Shown here: piece after piece, positions 1 through 8,441 of the stretch
How the letters are laid out: each line of letters opens with the position of its first letter
Position numbering within the stretch: position 1 is the first letter of the stretch
Assembly (NCBI RefSeq): GCF_000174435.1
Contig: NZ_ACJN02000002.1
Location: forward strand, 124,001-188,000
Reading direction: 5' to 3'
Length of the DNA stretch: 64,000 bases
Source of the DNA: Desulfonatronospira thiodismutans ASO3-1
Lineage (GTDB): Bacteria > Desulfobacterota > Desulfovibrionia > Desulfovibrionales > Desulfonatronovibrionaceae
Program-made: the position numbers and the translations under genes
Notes under the pieces: generated by a model
The model's input: only the letters and a program-made list of their open reading frames with translations
Database searches by the model: none
Told to the model about the DNA's origin: nothing

Positions 1-1876
1 GACTGGTTCGGGCATATATGTCCACATCCAGAGAAACCTCCACCAGATCATGATCGCTTATCTTTTCCAGGTCCTGCCCGGTAAGGGCCTTTCTGCCCCG
101 GCCCATGCCCAGCTTCTCTCCGATGGCCGAGGCTGTCAGGGCATGGTCCCCGGTGATCATTTTGACCTGGATGCCCGCCCCGGCGTCCCCGGGATCAGAC
201 TCGCGGCCCTTGAGCCTGGCTGCGGCCTCTATGGCCTCCTCCCGGGGTGGATCCATGATCCCGAACAGGGACAGCATGGTAAAGCCCTGCTGGATATCCT
301 CATCCTCTATGGCCGTCTTCCCTGCAGGGGCCTTTTTCACGGCCACCGCCAGAAGCCTCTGGCCCATGGAGGCCATGTGATTGCCCTGCTCAACCCAGAA
401 ATCAGGATCAAGGGGGGCAGCGTCCTGCAGTGCCCCCTGGCTGCTGCACTTTTCCACGACCTTTTCCGGAGCCCCCTTGAGGATAAAAACACTGTCCCCG
501 GATTCATAGTGGTGCAGTGTAACCATGAATTTTTCTTCGGAGCTGAAGGGCAGGATATCCTTTCTGGGATTAACCCTGTTTTCCTGGTCCTGGTCCAGTC
601 CGGCCTTGAGAGAGGCTGTTAGAAGGGCGCCTTCCGTGGGTGCTCCCTCCAGCTTTGGCTGGCCGTTTTTTTCCTGGAAGCGGGCCTCGTTGCAAAGAAG
701 CACTGACCGCAAAGCCTGCATCAGTACCGGGTGTTCCCCTGGATGGACTTCTTTGTCCCCAAGCCTGAACCCGCCTTCCGGGGCATAACCCACCCCGGCA
801 ACCCAGAACAGCTCATCCGCTGTTTGAATATTCTGCACGGTCATTTCATTTCTGGTCAGGGTACCGGTCTTGTCCGAGCAGATGACGGTCACCGAGCCCA
901 GGGTCTCCACGGCGGGCAGGCGCCTTATGATGGCGTTTCGCCGGGCCATTTTCTGCACCCCGATGGCCAGGGTAATGGTCATGATGGCGGGCAGGCCCTC
1001 GGGAATGGCGGCCACAGCCAGGCCCACTGCGGCCAGAAACATATCCGCCGGTGCATATCCGCGCAAAAAAACCCCGAACATAAAGGCAGCTACTGCAAGG
1101 AGCAAGATGGCCACAGTGAGATGGCGGGCGAAAACGTTCATCTTGCGGATAAGCGGGGTGGCGATGCTTTCGGTCTCGGTGAGAAGTTCGCTTATGCGGC
1201 CCAGTTCCGTGTCGAGGCCTGTTGCGGCCACCAACCCGGTCCCTTGACCGTAAACCACCATAGTCCCGGAAAAAGCCATGCTTTTTCTGTCCCCCAGGGC
1301 CGCCCCGGACTCCACCTCATTGCCGGCCTTGCTCACGGGCATGGACTCCCCTGTAAGAGCGGCCTCTTCTATGCGCAGGCTTTTGCATTCAGTTATTCTC
1401 AGGTCAGCCGGTACTCGGTCCCCCGGCTTTAAATAAACCACGTCCCCGGGCACCAGGTCTTTGGCCTCAATCCTGATCCTTTGCCCGCCCCGAAGGACCA
1501 GTGCTTCCGGGGCCAGCATGGTCTTCAGGCTTTCCAGGGATTTTTCCGCCTTGCCCTCCTGGATAAAGCCTATCAGGGCATTGATCACGCATACCCCCAG
1601 GATGACCAGGGAGTCTATCCATTCCTGCAACAGGGCGGTGATCACCACCGCCGCCAAAAGGACATATATAAGCAGGTTGTGAAACTGCAGCAGAAATCGA
1701 AGAACCGGCCCTCTTTTCTTTTCAGTGGCCAGCATATTGGGGCCGAATGTCTCCAGCCTCTTGCCGGCTTCCTCAGGGTCCAGGCCCTCCGGTGAAGACT
1801 TCAAGGTCTGGAAGCACTTTTCCACCGGTTCCGCGTGCCAGGGGGTTTTATTCTGGATATCTTTCTTTTCAAGCAT
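1..1876 (-). CDS. P-type cation-transporting ATPase, type II (partial, 3' end outside window)
   Basis: ATP-driven cation pump of the inner membrane, SERCA/PMR1-like (type II). The frame runs from an ATG at 1876 off the left edge, giving about 625 residues of a family usually near 900. In order: N-terminal cation-ATPase domain; first membrane pair near residue 65-100; actuator domain with TGES at 175-178; PEGLP at 292-296 in the ion-binding helix, typical of Ca2+-type pumps; and the phosphorylation motif DKTGT with acceptor Asp335. The nucleotide-binding domain follows. The hinge and last membrane helices lie beyond the window. Ca2+ is the usual substrate for this signature, but Na+ or other cations occur in close relatives, so specificity is left open. 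Confidence 0.93.
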   Translation of the reverse strand, partial: MLEKKDIQNKTPWHAEPVEKCFQTLKSSPEGLDPEEAGKRLETFGPNMLATEKKRGPVLRFLLQFHNLLIYVLLAAVVITALLQEWIDSLVILGVCVINALIGFIQEGKAEKSLESLKTMLAPEALVLRGGQRIRIEAKDLVPGDVVYLKPGDRVPADLRITECKSLRIEEAALTGESMPVSKAGNEVESGAALGDRKSMAFSGTMVVYGQGTGLVAATGLDTELGRISELLTETESIATPLIRKMNVFARHLTVAILLLAVAAFMFGVFLRGYAPADMFLAAVGLAVAAIPEGLPAIMTITLAIGVQKMARRNAIIRRLPAVETLGSVTVICSDKTGTLTRNEMTVQNIQTADELFWVAGVGYAPEGGFRLGDKEVHPGEHPVLMQALRSVLLCNEARFQEKNGQPKLEGAPTEGALLTASLKAGLDQDQENRVNPRKDILPFSSEEKFMVTLHHYESGDSVFILKGAPEKVVEKCSSQGALQDAAPLDPDFWVEQGNHMASMGQRLLAVAVKKAPAGKTAIEDEDIQQGFTMLSLFGIMDPPREEAIEAAARLKGRESDPGDAGAGIQVKMITGDHALTASAIGEKLGMGRGRKALTGQDLEKISDHDLVEVSLDVDIYARTS

Positions 1877-2015
1877 AAGCAGATAATACAAGATGATCCT
1901 GGCAAAGTAAATGAGTTGTCATTTTTTTTTGCGCAGATCAGGCTTGCATACCTGACCTGTTTGCAGCTAAACAAAGCCAACAGGTCAAATACAAATCTCA
2001 AAAAGAGGTGCTTAA

Positions 2016-2381
2016 ATGCAGGAACGCAAACGTCACGGGTGTCTGACCATATGGTTGGTAGTGGTCATTGGAGCCAACTTTTTAGATGCTTTTCGACATT
2101 ATTTGATGCGTGACGAATTGATGGAGCAGTTTCCCGGCACGCCTGAATGGGTCATAACCGGGCTTTTCATTTTGGCCCTGGTGAACGTGGCTTGCGGCAT
2201 CGCCCTTTTCCGGTGGAAGAAATGGGGTTTCTGGGTACTTCTGTTGAGCAGCCTGGCCGGAGCCTACCTTTACTTACAGCTGAGTTTTGTGAATGCCCTG
2301 GTTCCTCTTCTGGTAGTGGCGGTGCTCTTCGGGGCCCTGCACATCGGAGGTGAACGCAAGGGCTGGCATCAGCTGGAATAG
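2016..2381 (+). CDS. Small integral membrane protein, function unknown
   Basis: A 121-residue protein not assigned to a family. It has an N-terminal hydrophobic segment (about 10-25), then three closely spaced hydrophobic helices (about 45-65, 70-90, 92-110), and ends in a short polar tail. An AGAGGTG ribosome-binding site lies about 7 bases before the ATG. The gene sits 52 bases upstream of the sensor kinase on the same strand, so the two are probably cotranscribed. It could be a membrane accessory to that kinase, but this is positional inference only. Confidence 0.65.
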   Translation: MQERKRHGCLTIWLVVVIGANFLDAFRHYLMRDELMEQFPGTPEWVITGLFILALVNVACGIALFRWKKWGFWVLLLSSLAGAYLYLQLSFVNALVPLLVVAVLFGALHIGGERKGWHQLE

Positions 2382-2433
2382 TGCAGGTCCATTGAGAATC
2401 AGACGATAAAGAACAGCCAGGAGCTATCCACAC

Positions 2434-4299
2434 ATGAATAAAAAGCTGCTTTTCCCCGGAGTCCTGCTCCTGGCAATACTTTATACAGCCATCGGCGGTC
2501 TGGCATACAATGCCGGTCAGGAACTGGAAGGAGTAGTTACACAGCAGTTCAACGATCAACAGCTGATACTGGCTGAAAAGATCGCCGACGACATCCGGGG
2601 CCATTTCCAGTTTCTGGAAACAGCCCTGGCCACCCTGAGCCGCCAGACAGTTAAAATCCTGCCTGAGCAGCCTTCACATGATTACCTTCATTCCACTCAC
2701 GATATTTTAAAGGACTGGCACGTCCTCAGCCTGGGCATTGCCGGCAACGCCCCGGACAACTCCCTGATGGCACCTGACGGAAGTGTTTCCTCCTGGAAAG
2801 ATATGGGGATTGACTTTCCCCGGGAAGAATTTCAGCTCTGGCTTGATTCAGACCCGGATGGACAGGTTTTTTTCAGCCGGACCTTCAGACCGGACCAGGG
2901 CCCCTATGCCGGGACCTGGATCATGGTCATGGTCAAGCCTCTCTCCAGGGACTTGGAGATGTCTTTTGAGTCCGGCAATTTTGAAGGTATGCCTCCAGCG
3001 GCCTTTTTTGTGGTGGACGCCATGAAGGTATCCAGAGATTATGCCCACGGAGTCATCTCCGGGCAGACCGGCTATCCCTGGGTAATCAACGAAGAGGGAT
3101 ACTTTCTGTATCACATTGAGGACGATTTTGACGGCCGGGACTCTTTTACAGTGCGCCATGAAAGAAATCCGGATATTTCCTATGAACGGATAAATACTAT
3201 CGTCTCCCAGAGACTTCTTGCAGGGGATGAGGGAACAGACTGGTATATTTCCGGCTGGCACCGGGAAGTCTACACGGAAATGAAAAAGCTGCTGGCCTTC
3301 AGCCCTGTCTTTTTCACCCATCAGGAAAAAAAACGGGATTCACACCTGTGGTCAGTGGGCGTGGCCGCTCCTGATGAAGAAGTCTGGGGGCTTATTCAGC
3401 CCATAGTTGTCAGGCAGTGGGTTGTGGCCGGACTTTTCCTGGTGGGGGCCACCCTGGGCCTCTTTGGCCTGTATTTCCTCTCCCTGCGCTGGAATCATGT
3501 CCTGACCCGCAAGGTGGAAGACAAGACCAGGCACTTGATGGAATCCCGGGAACAGTTGCGTGAGGAAAAAGAAAAGGTTGAGCAGAGTATGCAGAAGCTC
3601 AAGGATACCCAGCAAAGGCTGGTGCAGTCCGAGAGGTTCGCTGCCATCGGCGAAGCCGCCTCGCACATGTCTCATGAAATAAAAAACCCTCTTATGCTCA
3701 TGGCCGGTTTTGCCGGTCAGGTCCGGCGCAGGCTCTCTGAAGACAGCCCTGAAGCTGAGAAGCTCGACATCATAGTCAATGAAGCAAAACGCCTGGAAAA
3801 GATGCTCGTGGAAGTCCGGGACTTTACCCGCCCGCACAAGCTGAGTATCAAGCCCTGCCAGCCCAATGATTTAATCGCCGAGACAGTGAAAATCTTTCAG
3901 GACAGCCTGGAAAGCTCCGGGATTGTGTGCAGCCAGGAACTGTCAACTGATTTGACGCAGGTGAATATGGACCCGGACCAGGTCAAGCAGGTCCTGGTCA
4001 ACCTCATCAAAAACGCGGTGGAAGTCATGCCTGAGGGCGGGACACTCGGCATCAGCTCAAAGCGTCAAAATCAATGGGTGGTGGTTTCAGTGCAGGACAG
4101 TGGACCGGGCATCCCTGCGGAAAAACTGAAAAATATCTTCAGTCCCTTCTACACCACCAAGGACAAGGGCACCGGTCTTGGACTGGCGGTGAGCTACCGC
4201 ATCATCCAGGACCATGGCGGAGATATATTTGTAGACAGCCAGGAAGGGCATGGTGCCAGGTTCACCATTTACCTGCCTCTGGAGGAAGCTAATTTATGA
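2434..4299 (+). CDS. Membrane-bound sensor histidine kinase with extracytoplasmic Cache-type sensor
   Basis: Two-component sensor kinase of 621 residues. There is a membrane helix at about 5-25, then a roughly 300-residue periplasmic region of Cache type (inferred from size and position). A second membrane helix lies at about 328-352, followed by a charged coiled coil at about 360-400. The dimerisation domain has phospho-acceptor His414 in an SHEIKNP motif, and the HATPase domain shows the N box and the GTGLGL G2 box. No receiver domain is present and no response regulator gene is adjacent, so the partner must be encoded elsewhere. The fairly short DHp/HATPase arrangement resembles NtrB/ZraS-type kinases that often pair with sigma-54 regulators. 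The ligand is unknown. Confidence 0.9.
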   Translation: MNKKLLFPGVLLLAILYTAIGGLAYNAGQELEGVVTQQFNDQQLILAEKIADDIRGHFQFLETALATLSRQTVKILPEQPSHDYLHSTHDILKDWHVLSLGIAGNAPDNSLMAPDGSVSSWKDMGIDFPREEFQLWLDSDPDGQVFFSRTFRPDQGPYAGTWIMVMVKPLSRDLEMSFESGNFEGMPPAAFFVVDAMKVSRDYAHGVISGQTGYPWVINEEGYFLYHIEDDFDGRDSFTVRHERNPDISYERINTIVSQRLLAGDEGTDWYISGWHREVYTEMKKLLAFSPVFFTHQEKKRDSHLWSVGVAAPDEEVWGLIQPIVVRQWVVAGLFLVGATLGLFGLYFLSLRWNHVLTRKVEDKTRHLMESREQLREEKEKVEQSMQKLKDTQQRLVQSERFAAIGEAASHMSHEIKNPLMLMAGFAGQVRRRLSEDSPEAEKLDIIVNEAKRLEKMLVEVRDFTRPHKLSIKPCQPNDLIAETVKIFQDSLESSGIVCSQELSTDLTQVNMDPDQVKQVLVNLIKNAVEVMPEGGTLGISSKRQNQWVVVSVQDSGPGIPAEKLKNIFSPFYTTKDKGTGLGLAVSYRIIQDHGGDIFVDSQEGHGARFTIYLPLEEANL

Positions 4300-4535
4300 T
4301 TAAAGACAAAAGATCTGTCCACGAATTGACGCGAATGATCACGAATAAGAAAAACCTTAAATATCTGCTTGGCTAATCGCCAAGGCAGATAAGTTCATCA
4401 CCTGCTGCGAATCAAGTTTTCAATGCCGCCGACCTGCCCAGTGAAATCTTTTTCCATTTCACCAGGGTCAGCGGCATAAAAAATGGTGAAGATTCGTAAA
4501 GACCTGATCTCTGACGTCTGACCTCTGACTTCGGT

Positions 4536-4916
4536 CTACTCCGGCATGACCGAAGAGTGATGTTCGATTATGAGCCAGCGTTCTCCTGACCATTGGTAAA
4601 CGAAGGTATACCTGGCCTGAACTGAAAAAGGCGTCTCCCCTGGCGGGGACAGTTCAAAGGTATAGATCCCTGAGTTTATGGCGATATCCTCAAAAATCCT
4701 GATATTGCTCCAGTCAATGCTGCCTTTGGGTTTTCTGGCCAGAAACACCTGGAAATATTCTTTTATCTCCTGGCGGTTACGCCTCACCTGGTTGGACACC
4801 GTGGGCAGAAGCACAGCGTCCGGGGCATAAAGAGAGGCAACCTTTTCCGGGTCACCGCTTTGCAGGGCCTGGTTCCATTCTTCGAACAGCGCCTCGATTT
4901 CGCTTTTCTTTTTCAT
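4536..4916 (-). CDS. SnoaL/NTF2-like domain protein
   Basis: A 126-residue single-domain protein with the cone-shaped alpha+beta NTF2 fold signature: an N-terminal helix ending in WNQALQSGD, then YAPDAVLLPT, then C-terminal strands ending in WLIIEHHSS. This pattern matches the SnoaL_3/CaMKII-association-like family (SgcJ/EcaC type). The fold is used for many small-molecule binding or isomerase roles, so no reaction can be assigned. Its start is supported by an AGGTGGAGC-type site just upstream on the minus strand. It stands alone between the sensor kinase and the PRC-barrel paralogues. Confidence 0.8.
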   Translation of the reverse strand: MKKKSEIEALFEEWNQALQSGDPEKVASLYAPDAVLLPTVSNQVRRNRQEIKEYFQVFLARKPKGSIDWSNIRIFEDIAINSGIYTFELSPPGETPFSVQARYTFVYQWSGERWLIIEHHSSVMPE

Positions 4917-5131
4917 GCTCCACCTTTTTGCACGTACATTTCAACGGAGAAAAAGCCTTTCTATCCGAAAAGATTATTTACCCGAGGGAATGAGAGTTAT
5001 CAAGACCCTGGAGATATTTTTCCCCGGGAGTGAAACTGTGGCGGGCATTAAACACCCAGGCAGACTGTCTGGTTGAACCGGCAAAGAGGCTGTATTTCGG
5101 CGGATCATAGCCCTGACGGCGGGAGGTGCTG

Positions 5132-5178
5132 AAAAAAAAGAGGCGGCCGGTCTGCTCAATTACAGGCCGGCCGCCTCA
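5132..5178 (-). terminator. Rho-independent terminator of the downstream PRC-barrel paralogue
   Basis: On the minus strand an 11-bp G+C-rich stem (GAGGCGGCCGG / CCGGCCGCCTC) is followed directly by eight T. It lies 26 bases past the stop of the gene at 5204-5572. Confidence 0.88.
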
Positions 5179-5203
5179 AAGCAACAATGGTTGGGGTTGT
5201 CTA

Positions 5204-5572
5204 TTATGCCGCTTTCCGCTTTGCACCTTCCTGGACATGGCTCTTCTCCCTGGCTTCCTGCCTGCCTTTTTTGTCAAAGCGGCATACAGCCTGGCAAGGA
5301 TTTTCGGGATGTTTGCCTTCCTTGTACATATCCAGCAGGTCTCTGGGCGGGTCTACTGTCACATACTCATCCGGACTGCACTCCACTACGATGTCTTCAT
5401 AGATGGGAAACATGATCACCCTGTTCTCTTCAGTCCTGACCTCCCAGACCTCGCATCCCCCCTTGTGCCTTTTCACGCCCTCAATGTAGCCCAGTACCTC
5501 TCCGCCAGGCAGCCTGAGTGGACATCCGGCAACATTGTGCAGACAAAGTTCCTGTTCAAGATCGTAACTCAT
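5204..5572 (-). CDS. RimM/PRC-barrel-like small protein, paralogue A
   Basis: A 122-residue cytoplasmic protein. The N-terminal part carries LCLHNVAGCPL, followed by a PRC-barrel-like stretch: LGYIEGVKRHKGG, then VIMFPIYEDIV, then VTVDPPRDLLDMY. This order (G-x-V turn, basic loop, P-I anchor strand, V-D-P-P-x-x-L-L end) is that of the C-terminal barrel of RimM. The RimM N-terminal domain is absent, so it is not RimM. Three cysteines (near residues 10, 17 and 40) are shared with the paralogue at 6200-6568. The tail is basic. The gene has its own RBS (GGAGG) and terminator. Function unknown; a protein- or RNA-docking adaptor is possible. Confidence 0.75.
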   Translation of the reverse strand: MSYDLEQELCLHNVAGCPLRLPGGEVLGYIEGVKRHKGGCEVWEVRTEENRVIMFPIYEDIVVECSPDEYVTVDPPRDLLDMYKEGKHPENPCQAVCRFDKKGRQEAREKSHVQEGAKRKAA

Positions 5573-6027
5573 AACTCCTCCTCAATAGTTTATTATTATA
5601 CAGACAATGATGCTTAAGCAATTGTGCCCGGAACGTACTGTCTACAGGCCTCTTTTGCTCTAAGCTTTTTGCAGCCACATAAACTTGAACAATTTTTCAC
5701 AATTCTTGTCAGTATATATGCATAGAACATACCAACAAGCGCAGGTTACAAAGCACACTGTAACCACGCAATTTAAAGAGCTTTCACCTGGAGACACCAA
5801 CGTCCCGTTGCATTATTGCAACAGAAAGCACGGGCATGTGATTCTAAACCGCATCACCAGACATTTTCACCTTTTACTGAAACAACTAAACAATAAAATC
5901 AAGGCGTAAAGCGGCGATTCTAAATCGTAGCATCAGACTGTTTCAACTGCAGATTATTCTGGAAAAACGGGCTGCTTGCTGCCCTGGACGCCTCCTTAAA
6001 TGGTATGACCGCAAAAAAGTCATTTTT

Positions 6028-6065
6028 GTCACGCGAACCACGCGAAGCGCGTGGCAGGACGCGTG
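6028..6065 (+). repeat. 38-bp palindromic repeat, copy 1
   Basis: Contains the hairpin CCACGCG-AAG-CGCGTGG flanked by GTCACGCGAA and CAGGACGCGTG. The same 38 bases occur exactly, in reverse orientation, at 12628-12665. Related shorter versions occur at about 6828-6850 and 51715-51775. It is REP-like: short, intergenic and palindromic, with no coding capacity. Confidence 0.85.
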
Positions 6066-6134
6066 ATTGATTCCTGAATTAGTCAGTTCCCGACTTTTTG
6101 CAGGTGCATCTTACAGGTACGGTCCATGAAAAAC

Positions 6135-6177
6135 AAAAAGGCGGCTTCCCTGTTCCGGCTTCAGGGAGGCCGCCTTC
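6135..6177 (-). terminator. Rho-independent terminator of PRC-barrel paralogue B
   Basis: Minus-strand stem AAGGCGGC-C-TCCCTG pairs with CAGGGA-A-GCCGCCTT and is followed by a T-rich tract. It lies 23 bases past the stop of the gene at 6200-6568. Confidence 0.82.
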
Positions 6178-6199
6178 GGCTTAATTGCCTGCTTACGCA

Positions 6200-6568
6200 T
6201 CAAGCAGCGTGCTGCTGTACATTTTTCGAAGAATGGCCCGTTGCCATTGCTTCACGTCTGGCTTTGAGGTCGAAGCGGCAGATGGCCCGGCAGGGGTTCT
6301 CCGGATATTTTCCTTCCATGTACATCTGCAGAAGATCTGCAGGCGGGTCCACCACTACATGTTCATCCGGACTGCATTCCACTACGATCTCTTCGTAAAT
6401 GGGAAACATTATCTGCCTGTCTTCTTCGGTCCGGACCATCCAGACTTCGCAGCCGCCCTTATGCTTTTTTACGCCCTCCACTGTGCCTATGGCGGTTCCA
6501 TCGGGGAGCATAAGGGGACATCCCGCCACATTGTGCAGACACAACTCCTGATTAAGCTCGTAAGTCAT
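6200..6568 (-). CDS. RimM/PRC-barrel-like small protein, paralogue B
   Basis: Same length (122 residues) and layout as the protein at 5204-5572, with most positions conserved, including LCLHNVAGCPL, EGVKKHKGGCEVW, MFPIYEEIVVECSPDE and VVDPPADLL. The C-terminal 15 residues differ. A GGAGG site precedes the ATG. The pair arose by tandem duplication with about 630 bases between copies, each keeping a separate promoter region and terminator rather than forming an operon. Function is unknown. Conserved Cys and the PENPC-x3-CRFD element near the C terminus suggest metal binding or a disulfide, but this is inference. Confidence 0.75.
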   Translation of the reverse strand: MTYELNQELCLHNVAGCPLMLPDGTAIGTVEGVKKHKGGCEVWMVRTEEDRQIMFPIYEEIVVECSPDEHVVVDPPADLLQMYMEGKYPENPCRAICRFDLKARREAMATGHSSKNVQQHAA

Positions 6569-7368
6569 AATTCCTCCTGGTCAGGTATCATTTTTAGTTT
6601 TATCGGTTCAGCAAGCGGCCTGTCAGACCGGCTAAACTGTTGACCGGCATTTTCATCCCGCCTTAAAGTCTGATCGTATATCGAAATGTTCATTTTTTCA
6701 CAAGTGTTTTTTTAAGGCTTCCCCCGAAAAAATCCAAAAAAGTAGTCAGCAATTCAGGCTTCTAATCACTTGCAAAAAAAATGTGCCTGAAAAAATCATG
6801 TTGCAGGCGCAGAGGACAGAAGTCAGGTAGCCACGCTAAGATGCGTGGCAGGCAACGGTTAGAAAAATCAAAGAGTTCCAACACGCTTTTATTAAGATGG
6901 TCCGTTTGGGGACTTTTTGCAGTTAAGCCAAAAAATACAGGCTAAAAAAGAGTAGGGCGAGCGCACGTAGCAAATTTGCAACAAGGGTAAAGCGAAGGTG
7001 TTGCCGGCATGCAGTTCGAACTGCAGCTATGAAAAAGGTCTCCCGCCCAAGGCGGGAAGTTTGTTAGTTTTCATCCGGAAACGGTTCTTTTCCCTTTTGG
7101 CGGCGTCAATCTGCACAATTATTCGTCAACGTATTAAGATACGCCTCCTTATAATTGCTTGATTTCCTTGCCAAAAGAAAAAACTCCTTGTTTCCGTAAA
7201 GAAAACCATCAGTTTCAACATCCGGAAATAAAGAATTTCCGGATGGAAACTTGTTAGCCATGCCTCGGAAATTATAACCGCCGGCAACCGGCAAAAAAAA
7301 GACCGCAGAGCTTGAGCCCTGCGGTCTGATGGTGAAACTTTTCGGCTGAAGCCAATGGTCGTCGCCCA
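6569..7368. other. Long intergenic region rich in small hairpins
   Basis: No gene is supported. Visible are short inverted repeats at about 7040-7055 (CCCGCC/GGCGGG), at 7221-7248 (CATCCGGAAA / TTTCCGGATG), a 14-bp palindrome GCAGTTCGAACTGC at about 7012, and the usp terminator at 7293-7327. The stretch GTTAGTTTTCATCCGGAAAC near 7063 recurs almost unchanged at 15077-15096, beside the other TauE cassette. Confidence 0.5.
7293..7327 (-). terminator. Rho-independent terminator of the left TauE-orf-usp cassette
   Basis: Minus-strand stem AGACCGCAGGGCT / AGCTCTGCGGTCT with a two-base loop is followed by eight T. It closes the minus-strand transcript that ends with usp at 7369. Confidence 0.85.
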
Positions 7369-7809
7369 TCAGTCCGGATGGACGATGAGAACCGGGCAAT
7401 GGGCTCTTTTGGTAATTCTCTCAGCCACGGAACCCACGAACCACGCCTCGGGCCCTTTTCGGGTGTGAGTGGGAAGAACGATCATATTAATGTTGTTCTC
7501 CTTGGCGTACCTTAAGACCTCTTCTGCGGGCTGGCCCTTGAGGACCGCCTTGTTGCGCACATTCACCCCGGACAGGGACTTCTCGATAAAGGCGTCCATG
7601 AGTTTCTCGGCCACTTCCTTTTCATAGCCCACATGACTGGTATATACAGACTGCAGGATATCTTCACTGATGAAGTCAATTTGCGGGGTGACGTGGACCA
7701 GGTCCACCTCGGACCCGGCGCACATGGCGATCTGGCGGGCATAATCAGCAGCCAGCATATCGTTTTCGGAAAAGACCACCGGCAGCAGCATTCGTTTTAT
7801 TTCGGGCAT
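7369..7809 (-). CDS. Universal stress protein (UspA family), left cassette copy
   Basis: A 146-residue single Usp domain. It begins MPEIKRMLLPVVFSEND, has the central strand MIVLPTHTRKG, and ends with GSVAERITKRAHCPVLIVHP, the C-terminal nucleotide-binding loop of the family. The first glycine of the usual G-x2-G-x9-G(S/T) ATP motif is replaced by Thr, so ATP binding is uncertain. GGAGG precedes the ATG. It is the third gene of a minus-strand cassette with a TauE permease and a 3-TM protein. A close paralogue sits at 15243-15692 as third gene of the mirror cassette. In such settings Usp proteins often gate or regulate transporters; that role is inferred. Confidence 0.9.
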   Translation of the reverse strand: MPEIKRMLLPVVFSENDMLAADYARQIAMCAGSEVDLVHVTPQIDFISEDILQSVYTSHVGYEKEVAEKLMDAFIEKSLSGVNVRNKAVLKGQPAEEVLRYAKENNINMIVLPTHTRKGPEAWFVGSVAERITKRAHCPVLIVHPD

Positions 7810-7858
7810 GAATAACCTCCTGAACAGCGCGCTCTGATCGCGCGGTCAAAGTATGTGT

Positions 7859-7894
7859 TCTGCGTATTGCTGGTTGCGTCCAGCAATACGCAGA
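7859..7894. repeat. 15-bp perfect hairpin inside the left cassette
   Basis: Arms TCTGCGTATTGCTGG and CCAGCAATACGCAGA with a 6-base loop, between the 3-TM gene and usp. A second stem-loop follows at 7910-7949 (CATGCGCAG / CTGCGCATG). Neither has a T tract on the minus strand, so they look like mRNA-processing or stability elements rather than terminators. Confidence 0.75.
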
Positions 7895-7957
7895 GTCATG
7901 CTGACGCTTCATGCGCAGTCGCCCCGACAGGGCAGTACGTCTGCGCATGCAACCAGT

Positions 7958-8410
7958 CTATTCCACCGGCTCGGGCACGGGCACCTCGATCTGGACAGCG
8001 CCGGAAGCGGCAAAAAGAATCATGGCTATAATAAACACGGAAAAAAGGGCGTATCCGGTAAGCCCTTCCTTGACAAAGGCCACGATGGTGGGGATCAGGG
8101 CCCAGACAGCCACGGTGCAGCCGATGGCCATGGCGAACATGGTAAAGCCGTCCCCGGTAAAGAAGTTCTTGAACCAGACTGAATGCATGTAAGGCCATTC
8201 ACCGTAAAGGGCCGTCCATATCTCCGTGCCTGTCTTGCCTTCAAAAATAAGAGCATAGGTAAAATAGGGATCCATTGCGGTATTTCCCGGAAAGAGCACG
8301 GCCAGCGCAGGTCCCACCAGGCAGGCTATACACACGGCAAAGGTTATCCAGTAAACCGTATCCCCGTAAGTAGTATTGTAAAGCGGTACTTTTGGTCTAT
8401 CTTCGGTCAT
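7958..8410 (-). CDS. TauE-associated 3-TM membrane protein, left copy
   Basis: A 150-residue membrane protein of no family I can name. Hydrophobic helices lie at about 19-41, 88-113 and 118-140. Between the first two is a roughly 45-residue extramembrane loop rich in aromatics (YFTYALIFEG, ALYGEWP, WFKNFFTGDG). The paralogue at 14653-15081 keeps this loop nearly unchanged, which points to a functional surface. The gene begins 31 bases after the permease stop and has a GGAGG site, so it is translated with the permease and is likely its dedicated subunit. The acidic PVPEPVE tail is absent from the other copy. Confidence 0.78.
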   Translation of the reverse strand: MTEDRPKVPLYNTTYGDTVYWITFAVCIACLVGPALAVLFPGNTAMDPYFTYALIFEGKTGTEIWTALYGEWPYMHSVWFKNFFTGDGFTMFAMAIGCTVAVWALIPTIVAFVKEGLTGYALFSVFIIAMILFAASGAVQIEVPVPEPVE

Positions 8411-8441
8411 ATCAAGATGCCTCCTGATTAATTGGGTTGAA

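Larger units (their letters stand above)
5573..6199. other. Intergenic spacer between PRC-barrel paralogues
   Basis: This is A+T-rich DNA with no convincing gene. A 74-codon open frame at 5685-5909 has neither a good ribosome-binding site nor a recognisable composition, so I do not call it. The spacer contains the 38-bp palindromic repeat at 6028-6065 and the terminator at 6135-6177. Confidence 0.6.

Noticed and set aside
50-1795. Several plus-strand open frames of 70-230 codons
   Set aside because: They are shadows of the minus-strand P-type ATPase, whose motifs (TGES, PEGLP, DKTGT) are all in the opposite frame.
5685-5909. 74-codon frame between the PRC-barrel paralogues
   Set aside because: A+T-rich spacer, weak start and no supporting context.
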